DNA of 64,000 nucleotides from NCBI GenBank assembly GCA_016699675.1, contig CP064985.1:2790001-2854000 (forward strand), given 5' to 3'. Numbering within the stretch: the first letter of the stretch is position 1; each line of letters opens with the position of its first letter. A program made the translations under genes and the position numbers. The notes beneath the pieces were generated by a model. The model ran no database searches. It was given only the letters and a program-made list of their open reading frames with translations, and was not told the origin of the DNA. Source of the stretch: Austwickia sp. GTDB taxonomy: Bacteria; Actinomycetota; Actinomycetes; Actinomycetales; Dermatophilaceae. This document shows positions 32,397-40,304 of this stretch, piece by piece.

Positions 32397-33092
32397 GTGC
32401 TTCTGCTGGCCATCGACACCGCGACCAGCGCCATCACCGTCGCGCTCCATGACGGGGCGACGGTGGTCGCCGAGGAGACCGTCCTGGACCCACGCGGGCA
32501 CGCCGAGCACCTCGCCCCGGCCCTGCGCAGGGTGCTCACTGCAGCAAGCGCCGTCCCCGCGGACGTCACGCACGTCGTGGCCGGCACGGGTCCCGGCCCC
32601 TTCACCGGCCTGCGCGTCGGACTCGTCACGGCCCGCGTGTTCGCGTGGGCGCGGGGGCTCCCGACGTACGGCGTGTGCAGCCTGGACGCGCTCGCGCACG
32701 CGGCGTACGCACACGGCCTCGACGAACCCACCCCCGGCCCGATCGCCGTGGCCACCGACGCGCGCCGCCGCGAGGTGTACTGGGCCAGCTACGAACTCGG
32801 CCCCCACCGATTGCCGGTCCGGACGGCCGGCCCGGCCGTCGCCCGCGCCGCCGACCTCCCCGAGAGCGTGCGCACCCTGCCCTGCGCCGGCCGCGGCCCC
32901 GGGCTGTACCCCGAGGCGCTCCCGCACGCCCGCGGCCCCCTCGATGTGGCCGCCGGGGCCATGGCCGACCTCGCCGTCCGTCGGCTGTCCGCGGGAATGG
33001 ACCTCGACGACGCCACCCCGCGGTACCTGCGCCGCCCCGACGCCGTCCCCACGCCCGCCAAGGCCGTGACCGTCCCCCGGCCCGCCCGGTGA
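32397..33092 (+). CDS. tsaB: tRNA threonylcarbamoyladenosine synthesis protein TsaB
   Basis: A 231-residue TsaB, the ASKHA-fold partner of TsaD in t6A37 formation. LLLAIDTATSAITVAL at the N-terminus, VVAGTGPGPFTGLRVGLVTARVFAWA and AVATDARRREVYWASYE are typical. The GTG start is fixed by the fold's first strand. It is followed by rimI and tsaD, the standard order. Confidence 0.93.
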   Translation: MLLLAIDTATSAITVALHDGATVVAEETVLDPRGHAEHLAPALRRVLTAASAVPADVTHVVAGTGPGPFTGLRVGLVTARVFAWARGLPTYGVCSLDALAHAAYAHGLDEPTPGPIAVATDARRREVYWASYELGPHRLPVRTAGPAVARAADLPESVRTLPCAGRGPGLYPEALPHARGPLDVAAGAMADLAVRRLSAGMDLDDATPRYLRRPDAVPTPAKAVTVPRPAR

Positions 33093-33132
33093 GCCTGCGC
33101 TGTGCGGCCAATGAGCCCTCGATGAGCCGCAA

Positions 33133-33627
33133 ATGAGCCGCATCGTGGACGTGACCCTGCGCGAGGCCGCCTGGACCGACATCCCCGCCCTGGCCGCGCT
33201 CGACGCCCGCCTGTTCGCAGTCGACGCCTGGTCGGAGGCGACGTGGTGGGCGGAGTTCGCGGGGCGGCCGCGGCGCGCGTACGTCGTGCTGGCGGCACCC
33301 CCCTCGACCCCCGGCGACGCGACCGCAGCACCGGAGATCATCGGGTACGCCGGCGCGGACCTGGGCGGCGAGGTGGCCGACGTCATGACCGTCGCGGTGG
33401 CCCCGACCCACCGCGGCCACGGCCATGCCGGCCGCCTGCTGGCCTGGCTGGAAGAGACCGCCCGCGCCGCCGGGGCCGACCACCTGATGCTGGAGGTCCG
33501 CGCCGACAACACGGCGGCGCGCGGACTCTACGAGCGCGGCGGGTTCGGCACGATCTCCACCCGGCGCCGCTACTACCAGCCCGGCGACGTCGACGCCGTC
33601 ATCATGCGAAAGGACCTGCGCGCGTGA
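33133..33627 (+). CDS. rimI: Ribosomal protein S18-alanine N-acetyltransferase
   Basis: A 164-residue GNAT acetyltransferase. The acetyl-CoA pyrophosphate loop is VAPTHRGHGHAGRLL; EVRADNTAARGLYERGGF and a C-terminal RRRYYQPGDVDAVIMRKDL are typical of RimI. Position between tsaB and tsaD supports RimI rather than another GNAT. It overlaps tsaD by GTGA. Confidence 0.9.
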   Translation: MSRIVDVTLREAAWTDIPALAALDARLFAVDAWSEATWWAEFAGRPRRAYVVLAAPPSTPGDATAAPEIIGYAGADLGGEVADVMTVAVAPTHRGHGHAGRLLAWLEETARAAGADHLMLEVRADNTAARGLYERGGFGTISTRRRYYQPGDVDAVIMRKDLRA

Positions 33628-34733
33628 CCCCTTCGATCCGGCCGACCTCGCCCGACGGCCCCCTGGTCCTCGGCATCGAGACGAGCTGCGACGAGACCGG
33701 CGTCGGCATCGTCCGCGGCGAGACGCTGCTGGTCGACGCCGTGGCGAGCAGCGTCGAGGAACACGCCCGGTTCGGCGGGGTGGTCCCGGAAGTCGCGAGC
33801 CGCGCCCACCTGGAGGCCATGGTCCCCACGCTGGAGCGGGCCTGCCACGACGCCGGCGTACGGCTCGACGACCTCGACGCCATCGCCGTCACCGCCGGAC
33901 CCGGCCTCGCGGGCGCGCTGCTCGTGGGCGCCGCCGCCGCCAAATCGCTCGCCGTCGCGCTGGGCAAGCCGCTGTACGGGGTCAACCACCTCGCCGGCCA
34001 CGTCGCCGTCGACGTCGTCGAGCACGGCCCGCTGCCCGAGCCGACGATGGCCCTGCTCGTCTCCGGGGGGCATTCCAGCCTGCTGCTCGTCCCCGATGTG
34101 ACCGCCGACATCACGAGCCTCGGCAGCACGATCGACGACGCGGCGGGGGAGGCCTTCGACAAGGTCGCCCGCGTGCTCGGGCTGCCGTTCCCCGGCGGTC
34201 CGTGGGTCGACCGGGCCGCGCGCGGAGCCGAAGGGGTGCCCGGCGTGGACCCGGCGGGCGGGCCGGGGCAGACGGCGTACGTCGAGTTCCCCCGCGGCTT
34301 GACCAGCGGCCGGGACATGGAGCGGCACCGGTACGACTTCAGCTTCTCCGGCCTGAAGACCGCCGTCGCCCGGTGGGTCGAGGCGCGCCAGCGGGCGGGC
34401 GAGCCCGTGCCCGTCGCCGACGTCGCGGCCAGCTTCCAGGAGGCGGTGACCGACGTGCTGACCCGCAAGGCGGTCCTCGCCTGCCGGGAGAACGGCGTCG
34501 AGGACCTGCTGATCGGCGGCGGCGTGGCGGCGAATTCCCGGCTGCGGGCCATGGCGGCCGATCGCTGCGCGGCGGCCGGGATCCGGCTGCGGGTGCCGCG
34601 TCCCGGCCTGTGCACGGACAACGGCGCGATGATCGCCGCGCTGGGGGCGCAGCTGGTGGCGCGCGGCCGCACGCCGTCCGACCTCGGACTCCCCGCCGAC
34701 TCCTCGATGCCCGTGACGCTGGTGCAGTCGTGA
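33624..34733 (+). CDS. tsaD: tRNA N6-adenosine threonylcarbamoyltransferase TsaD
   Basis: A 369-residue TsaD (Kae1/YgjD), the catalytic subunit for t6A37. LGIETSCDETGVG starts the fold, the metal-binding HLAGHVAVD (His-x-x-Gly-His variant) lies mid-protein, and LVSGGHSSLLLV, DDAAGEAFDKVARVLGLP, FSFSGLKTAV and TDNGAMIAALG follow. GTG 33624 overlaps the rimI stop. Full length. groES-groEL, often next in other actinobacteria, are not in this position. Confidence 0.96.
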   Translation: MTPSIRPTSPDGPLVLGIETSCDETGVGIVRGETLLVDAVASSVEEHARFGGVVPEVASRAHLEAMVPTLERACHDAGVRLDDLDAIAVTAGPGLAGALLVGAAAAKSLAVALGKPLYGVNHLAGHVAVDVVEHGPLPEPTMALLVSGGHSSLLLVPDVTADITSLGSTIDDAAGEAFDKVARVLGLPFPGGPWVDRAARGAEGVPGVDPAGGPGQTAYVEFPRGLTSGRDMERHRYDFSFSGLKTAVARWVEARQRAGEPVPVADVAASFQEAVTDVLTRKAVLACRENGVEDLLIGGGVAANSRLRAMAADRCAAAGIRLRVPRPGLCTDNGAMIAALGAQLVARGRTPSDLGLPADSSMPVTLVQS

Positions 34734-34901
34734 CTCCCCTGGCCGGGCAGGCCGCCGCTCCCGGCGAGTCCCTGGGTGTGTCGGCTCTCGTCCTGGCGGG
34801 TGAGCACCCGTGCTCATAAGAGCCCACTCGCCCCGAGACGAGTCAACTCACGTCAGGGTGCCCGGTCGGCGCCCCCCAGAGGCATGCCAGGCTGGGCGCT
34901 C

Positions 34902-35816
34902 ATGAGCGGACGCGTGCTGGTCGCGGGCGGGGTGGCCGTGGAGCGGATCGTGGAGTATCACTTCCTGCCCCGCCCCGCCGCCCTGCGCATCGCGCACACG
35001 CTCGGGGCGTCGGTGGCCGGCACCGGGGCCCTTGCCGCGGTCGCCGCGGCCGCCGCCGGAGCCACCGTCCGGTGCGTGGCCACGGTCGGCTCCGATGCGG
35101 CCGGCCGCGCCATCCGCGACCGGCTCGCTCGGGCCGACGTCGACGTCACCACCGTCCGGCCCACGCCGGGCGAGTCCGCCCGCCTGCTGCGGTCGCTGCC
35201 CGCCGGGGCCGGCGGCGAGGAGAGCATCCTCCTGCCCGGCGCCGACGCCGGCGAGGGGGTCTTCGCCGACGTCGCGGCGCTCGACGGCTTCCAGCCGGGC
35301 GACGTGCTGCTGCTCGACTGGTCCTCCCTGCCCCGGGCGATGGTGCTGATCGACGCGGCGTACGCCCGGGACCTGCAGATCGTCGCCCTGCTCACGCCGT
35401 ACCCGCCCACGCTCACCGACGCCGACCTCGGGCGCGTCGACGTCGTGATCCTCGACCAGGCGGGCGCGGCCGCGATGGCGGACGGCGGCTACCTGCCCGC
35501 GTCCCTGTGCGTCATCGTCGGCGACGCGGGGCTGTCGTGGGACGGGCAGACGATCGTCGCGCCCGGCGGGTCGGTGCCGTCCGGCCCGCTGCCGACCGGG
35601 TTCACCCCGCGCGGGTTCGCGGTGCCGGGTCCGGCGCCCGAGGTGGGCTGGCCGGCGCAGGGGTACGCCGTGCTCGCCGGGACGATCGCCGCTCGGCTGG
35701 CCCTGGGGGACGACCGGCCGGAGGCGGGTCTCGCCGGCTTGGAGGCGGCCGCGACCGTGGGCAAGCGGCCGATTCCCTACCCCGACCTGCGACTTCACGA
35801 GGGGGACCTGGGGTGA
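34902..35816 (+). CDS. PfkB/ribokinase-like protein lacking the catalytic GAGD motif
   Basis: A 304-residue protein with the PfkB (ribokinase) fold. The N-terminus (VLVAGGVAVERIVEY) and the segment GTGALAAVAAAAAGATVRCVATVGSDAAGRAIRDRL match the family's first motif region. In the C-terminal part, where active kinases have DTxGAGD with the catalytic Asp, this protein reads PAPEVGWPAQGYAVLAGTIAARLALG, so the anion hole and base appear lost. It may be a non-catalytic sugar or nucleoside sensor. ATG 34902 has no ribosome site; a CAGGCT box lies eight bases upstream. It overlaps menD by GTGA, so the two are coupled. Confidence 0.7.
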   Translation: MSGRVLVAGGVAVERIVEYHFLPRPAALRIAHTLGASVAGTGALAAVAAAAAGATVRCVATVGSDAAGRAIRDRLARADVDVTTVRPTPGESARLLRSLPAGAGGEESILLPGADAGEGVFADVAALDGFQPGDVLLLDWSSLPRAMVLIDAAYARDLQIVALLTPYPPTLTDADLGRVDVVILDQAGAAAMADGGYLPASLCVIVGDAGLSWDGQTIVAPGGSVPSGPLPTGFTPRGFAVPGPAPEVGWPAQGYAVLAGTIAARLALGDDRPEAGLAGLEAAATVGKRPIPYPDLRLHEGDLG

Positions 35817-37708
35817 ATCCGGCGGAGGCGCTCGCCACGGTGCTGGTCGACGAGCTGGTCCGGCTCGGTTGCCGGCACGCCGTGCTGTGCCCGGGTTCGC
35901 GGTCGGCGCCGCTCGCCTACGCGCTCGCGGACGCCGATGCCACGGGGCGGCTCACGCTGCACGTCCGCGTCGACGAGCGGTCCGCGGCCTTCCTCGCGCT
36001 GGGGCTGGGGAAGGCGACGGGCACGCCGGTGCCGGTCGTGACGACCTCCGGTACGGCGGTCGCCGAGCTCCATCCGGCGGTTCTAGAGGCGAGCCACGGC
36101 CGGGTACCCCTCCTCCTGCTCACCGCCGACCGGCCCCCCGAGCTGCGCGGTACCGAGGCCAACCAGACCACCGATCAGGTGAAGATCTTCGGCGGGGCGG
36201 TGCGCTGGCAGCACGACCTCGGTACGCCGGAGCCCGGTGCCGCCCGGCAGGCGTCGTGGCGTACGGCCATTGACCGGGCCTGGGCCGCGGCGCTGGGCGA
36301 CCTCCGCGGGGAGCCGGGGCCGGTACACCTCAACGTCCCCCTGCGCGAGCCGCTGGCCCCCGACCTGGGCGCCGAGCTGGCCGCCGCGCCGAGTGGTGGC
36401 GGGCCGGTCACCGCTGCGCCCGGGCCGCGGGCCGACGTCGCTCCGGAGTCGTTCGCCGGCCGCCCGGACGGCGGGCCCTGGACCCGCACCTCGTCGCCGG
36501 CCAGGCCCCCGTGGTGGTCGGCCCGCGCGACGACCGGCGTCGATCCCGTCGCGGACGTCCCGCGCACCCTCGTCGTCCTCGGCGACCTCGACGCGCCGCC
36601 CGCCACCCGACAGGTGCTGCGCCTGGCGCAGGAACACCGCTGGCCGGTGCTCGCCGAGCCATTCGGGCGCCGAGACGCGGGCGAACCGCTCCCGCACGCG
36701 CCCCTCGTGGCCGCCGTGCCCGGACTGCTCGCGCACCTCGCGCCGGAGCGGATCCTCGTCGTCGGCCGGCTGTCCCTGACCCGCGCCCTCGCGGGGCTGC
36801 TGCGCGAACATGCGGCCCGGCCCGGCGGGGGAGACGTCGAGCTGGTCACCCGGCGTACCGTCTGGCCCGACCCCGCGCACCTCCTCACCCGCGTGCTCCC
36901 CTACGCCGCGCTCGTCGGCCGGGGAAACGTCGGCATCGAGACGGTGCGGGGCGGCGCGGACCAGGAGTGGTACCGCGCCTGGCAACGCCTCGGCCATGAG
37001 GTCGCGCGCGCCGTGGAGCCGGCGCTGGCCTGGGCCCATGCGGGGACCGCGGAGGGGCCAGCCGCCCAGCCGCCGCCCTCTCCGTCACCACCACTGCCGC
37101 CCACCGGGCCGGCCCTGGCCCGTGCGGTGTTGGCGGCCCTGCCGGCGCGATCGCGGCTGTTCGTGGGGTCCAGCAACGCCGCCCGCGACGTCGACATCGC
37201 CCGCGTCGGCGACGCCGTCGAGGTCGTGGGCAGCCGGGGGCTGGCCGGCATCGACGGCTGCGTGTCCACCGCCGCCGGGATGGCGCTCGCGGGGGACGCC
37301 CCGACGTACGCGCTCGTCGGCGACCTCACCTTCCTGCACGACACCAACGCCCTGCTCATCGGACCGGGCGAGCCGCGGCCGGACCTCACGATCGTCGTCG
37401 CCAACGACGACGGCGGGGGGATCTTCGCGACGCTGGAGTACGGCGAGCCCGGCCGAGAACGCCATCACGAGCGGATCTTCGCCACCCCGACCGGCACGGA
37501 CCTGGCGGCCCTGGCCGCCTCCCACGGCGTACCGCATCAGCGCGTTACCTCGGCTGCCGAGCTGGCCGCCGCGCTCGGAACCCCGCCGCGCGGCCTGCGG
37601 GTCGTCGAGGTCCCGATCGCGCGAGGCAGCCACCGGGCGACGTACGACGCGCTGCGCGCCGCCGCCGCGGGCGCGAGCCCTTGGTCCCAGGGACGCGCCG
37701 ACTCATAG
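35813..37708 (+). CDS. menD: MenD, SEPHCHC synthase
   Basis: A 631-residue thiamine-diphosphate enzyme joining 2-oxoglutarate and isochorismate in menaquinone synthesis. CPGSRSAPLAYAL, HVRVDERSAAF (catalytic Glu near 51), TTSGTAVAELHPAVLEA, RGTEANQTTDQVKIFG and the cofactor motif GDLTFLHDTNALL with NDDGGGIF are all present. It is about 80 residues longer than common MenD; extra length is a linker near 205-245 and a Pro-rich insertion near 415-435. The linker has an odd composition (see findings). GTG 35813 overlaps the PfkB-like stop. Confidence 0.93.
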   Translation: MNPAEALATVLVDELVRLGCRHAVLCPGSRSAPLAYALADADATGRLTLHVRVDERSAAFLALGLGKATGTPVPVVTTSGTAVAELHPAVLEASHGRVPLLLLTADRPPELRGTEANQTTDQVKIFGGAVRWQHDLGTPEPGAARQASWRTAIDRAWAAALGDLRGEPGPVHLNVPLREPLAPDLGAELAAAPSGGGPVTAAPGPRADVAPESFAGRPDGGPWTRTSSPARPPWWSARATTGVDPVADVPRTLVVLGDLDAPPATRQVLRLAQEHRWPVLAEPFGRRDAGEPLPHAPLVAAVPGLLAHLAPERILVVGRLSLTRALAGLLREHAARPGGGDVELVTRRTVWPDPAHLLTRVLPYAALVGRGNVGIETVRGGADQEWYRAWQRLGHEVARAVEPALAWAHAGTAEGPAAQPPPSPSPPLPPTGPALARAVLAALPARSRLFVGSSNAARDVDIARVGDAVEVVGSRGLAGIDGCVSTAAGMALAGDAPTYALVGDLTFLHDTNALLIGPGEPRPDLTIVVANDDGGGIFATLEYGEPGRERHHERIFATPTGTDLAALAASHGVPHQRVTSAAELAAALGTPPRGLRVVEVPIARGSHRATYDALRAAAAGASPWSQGRADS

Positions 37709-37743
37709 CGCGTCGCGCGCTCTGAGTTCCTCGAATGTCTCAA

Positions 37744-37805
37744 CGACCGTTCGTGACCTGCACAAAGGGTGCCATGGCACCAAACATGCAGGTCGTGAGC
37801 GGTCG
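37744..37805. repeat. Palindromic element, copy D
   Basis: Left arm CGACCGTTCGTGACC (37744-37758), centre GGTGCCATGGCACC (37768-37781), right arm GGTCGTGAGCGGTCG (37791-37805), all on one axis; the right arm has two changes. No 37-base tail. It lies 35 bases past the menD stop and 46 bases past the bgl stop on the other strand, so it sits between converging genes where a bidirectional terminator is expected. Confidence 0.92.
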
Positions 37806-37851
37806 GCCTGTGGATAAGTCGTGCGTGGGCGGGGAGGCCCCGCCCGCACGA

Positions 37852-39441
37852 TCACAGATCGACTCGTCCCGAGGGCGCGGACTCCGGCGGGGGCGTCGGG
37901 GACGGGCCGCCCGGCCAGCGTCCGCGGGGCGCGGCGGGCGCGGAACGAAAGCCGCGGTACGCCGGGGGAGCTGCCGGCAGGCGCCGCGTACGGGCCACCT
38001 CGGTGTACCAGCTGGCGGACCGCTTCGGCGTCCGCTTGCCGGTCCCGAAGTCGACGTGCACCAGCCCGAACCGGGGCCGGTAGCCGCAGGACCACTCGTA
38101 GTTGTCCAGCAGGGACCACGCGAAGTACCCCTGCACCGGCACCCCGGCCCGTCGTACGGCCGCCACCTGGACCAGGTGATCGTGCAGGTAGCGGACCCGG
38201 TCGACGTCGTCCAACTGGCGCTCGGGGGCCAGCACGGTGCCGGGCTCGTCGCCCGTGGCGGTGCCGTTCTCGGTGACCACGATCGGTAGCCCGGTGCGCC
38301 AATGGGTGGCGTGGATCAGCCGGCTCAGTCCCTTCGGCTCCACCCACCAGCCCATCTCCGTGCGCGGCGCGTCGGCGGGCGGCGCGACCTCATCCGCAGC
38401 GATGTCCTGCCAGCGGCCGAACAGCGAGGCCGCGATGGGTCGACGCGGGGCGACCAGGCGCGGGAAGTAGTAGTTCACCCCGGTGAAATCCACGGGCGTC
38501 GCGGCGATCTCGGTGTCCCCGGGGCGCACCCAGTCCCAGTCGCCGATCGGCCGGGCGAGCTCGACGAGCTCCTCCGAGTAGCGGCCGTCCATGAGCGGCC
38601 CGAGCCAGATCTCGTTGTGTACGAGATCGGCGAGCCGGGCCGCCTCCTGGTGCGCGTGATCCGGGGCCGCAGGCAGGTTGACGGCCAGGTTCAGCGCGGT
38701 GCCGATGCGCCGGGCGCCGTGCGCGCGCAGCCGCTGCACCGCCAGCCCGTGCGCGAGATTGAGGTGGTGGGCCACCCGGAACGCGGCCCGGGTGTCCCGC
38801 AGCCCCGGCGCGTGCACCCCCGCGTCATGGCCGAGGAACGCGATGCACTCCGGCTCGTTGATCGGGATCCAGGCGTCCACCAGGTCGCCGAGGCGGCCGG
38901 CGGCGAGGTCGACGTACGCCTCGAACGCCGCCACCGTCTCCCGGTTGCGCCAGCCCCCGGCGTCCTCCAGGGCCTGGGGAAGATCCCAGTGGTAGAGGGT
39001 GACGTACGTCGCGATCCCCGCGTCCTTGCACGCCTTCAGCAGCGAGCGGTAGAAGACGACGCCCTCGCCGTTGACCTCGCCCCGCCCGGTCGGCAGCAGC
39101 CGCGGCCAGGACAGCGACAGCCGGTAGCACTGCAGATTCATGTCCCGCATGAGCTGGACGTCCTCCCGGAACCGGGCGACGTGGTCGCAGGCGATGTCGG
39201 CGGTCTCGCCGCGCTCGATGCGATCAGGCAGCCGGGCGAAGCTGTCCCAGATCGACGGGCCGCGCGTCGCGATCGCGCCCTCGATCTGGTGACTCGACGT
39301 CGCCGCCCCCAGCAGCAGGTCGGCCGGGAAGTCGACCTCGTCCCGCTCCGGGGCATCCACCACCCCGGGGTCGAACCGAGCGTCGGACGGGCTGGGGGAC
39401 AAGTCGGCCGGGCCGGGGGATAACGGGTCGAGCTGCGCCAT
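37852..39441 (-). CDS. GH1 family beta-glucosidase
   Basis: A 529-residue glycoside hydrolase family 1 enzyme, likely a cytoplasmic beta-glucosidase. LLLGAATSSHQIEGA begins the barrel, the acid/base Glu196 is in IPINEPE, and the nucleophile Glu391 is in VTENGTA; LSWPRLLPTGRG and SLLDNYEWSCGY are also typical. ATG 39441 is chosen; a 50-residue N-terminal Pro/Ser/Asp-rich lead and a basic C-terminal tail flank the domain. No signal peptide. It interrupts the men genes. Confidence 0.92.
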   Translation of the reverse strand: MAQLDPLSPGPADLSPSPSDARFDPGVVDAPERDEVDFPADLLLGAATSSHQIEGAIATRGPSIWDSFARLPDRIERGETADIACDHVARFREDVQLMRDMNLQCYRLSLSWPRLLPTGRGEVNGEGVVFYRSLLKACKDAGIATYVTLYHWDLPQALEDAGGWRNRETVAAFEAYVDLAAGRLGDLVDAWIPINEPECIAFLGHDAGVHAPGLRDTRAAFRVAHHLNLAHGLAVQRLRAHGARRIGTALNLAVNLPAAPDHAHQEAARLADLVHNEIWLGPLMDGRYSEELVELARPIGDWDWVRPGDTEIAATPVDFTGVNYYFPRLVAPRRPIAASLFGRWQDIAADEVAPPADAPRTEMGWWVEPKGLSRLIHATHWRTGLPIVVTENGTATGDEPGTVLAPERQLDDVDRVRYLHDHLVQVAAVRRAGVPVQGYFAWSLLDNYEWSCGYRPRFGLVHVDFGTGKRTPKRSASWYTEVARTRRLPAAPPAYRGFRSAPAAPRGRWPGGPSPTPPPESAPSGRVDL

Positions 39442-39539
39442 GGGAGCACTCTGCCGCCCGGCGCCCCGCCCACCAAACACCGAATGTGGCACGGCGAAAC
39501 GTGTTTGACGCCGGGGCCGTCGGCGGGTGGGCTGGGAGG

Positions 39540-40115
39540 GTGCGCCACGCGACCGCTCCGCCGACGATCCGGCCTGCCCGCCCGGGCGACCTCGTCCTCC
39601 TGCCTGCCATCGAGGCCAGCGGCGACAGTCAGTTTCGGCTGTTGGCGATGGACGTGGTCGCGGACGCGGCCCCGTCGCCGGCGGGTGCGTACGCCGAGGC
39701 TGCCGCCGCCGGTCGGGTCTGGGTGGCCGTCGACGCCGAGGATGCGCCGGTGGGCTTCGCCCGGGTCGAGATCGTGGACGGTACGCCGCACCTGGAGCAG
39801 CTCAGCGTCGCCCCGGGGCACCAGCGTCGGGGTGTGGGTGCCGGTCTGCTCGGGGCCGCCGCGGCGTGGACTCGGGCCCACGGACACCAGCAGATGACGC
39901 TGCGGACGTTCCGGGATGTTCCGTTCAACGGCCCGTACTACGCCCGGCTCGGCTGGCGGGTGCTGCCCGACGCGCTCGCCGGGCCCGAATTGGCAGCCCT
40001 GCGCCGGAACGAGGAGCGCCACGGGCTGCTGCGCTGGCCGCGTCAGGCGATGGTCCTCGACCTCGGCTCGGAACCATCCGAGCGCGACGCGGCGCCCAGC
40101 CCCGCTTCGCGGTGA
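39540..40115 (+). CDS. GNAT family N-acetyltransferase
   Basis: A 191-residue GNAT protein of unknown substrate. TIRPARPGDLVLLPAIE at the start, GFARVEIVDGTPHLEQLSVAPGHQRRGVGAGLL with the Q/R-x-x-G-x-G/A acetyl-CoA loop, and FNGPYYARLGWRVLP define the fold. The start is uncertain: GTG 39540 gives the usual short lead, while GTG 39486 or 39501 would add 13-18 residues. It diverges from the beta-glucosidase gene and converges on menF. Confidence 0.85.
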   Translation: MRHATAPPTIRPARPGDLVLLPAIEASGDSQFRLLAMDVVADAAPSPAGAYAEAAAAGRVWVAVDAEDAPVGFARVEIVDGTPHLEQLSVAPGHQRRGVGAGLLGAAAAWTRAHGHQQMTLRTFRDVPFNGPYYARLGWRVLPDALAGPELAALRRNEERHGLLRWPRQAMVLDLGSEPSERDAAPSPASR

Positions 40116-40206
40116 CGAGCTGCGTCAAAAACCACGACCCGGCCCGTCGCCAACGATGGCGTCTGGCGCGTAGCGGGCAGCCGCACGGCTGCTGACGGTG
40201 CGCAGC

Positions 40207-40304
40207 GACCGAACCTCTACCAAATCGCCCGCCCCACGCCCGCCTGCGAGACCGCCACCTGGGGTTTTGTCGCCCGCGGTTCTCGATGTGGTAGCGGTTC
40301 AGTC
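40207..40304. repeat. Inverted repeat covering the menF stop
   Basis: Arms of 21 bases, GACCGAACCTCTACCAAATCG (40207-40227, written once) and its near-complement at 40284-40304, differ at three positions and enclose 56 bases. The right arm includes the menF stop codon. The whole sits between converging GNAT and menF genes, so it may end transcription; it could also be a mobile or repeated intergenic element. Confidence 0.55.
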
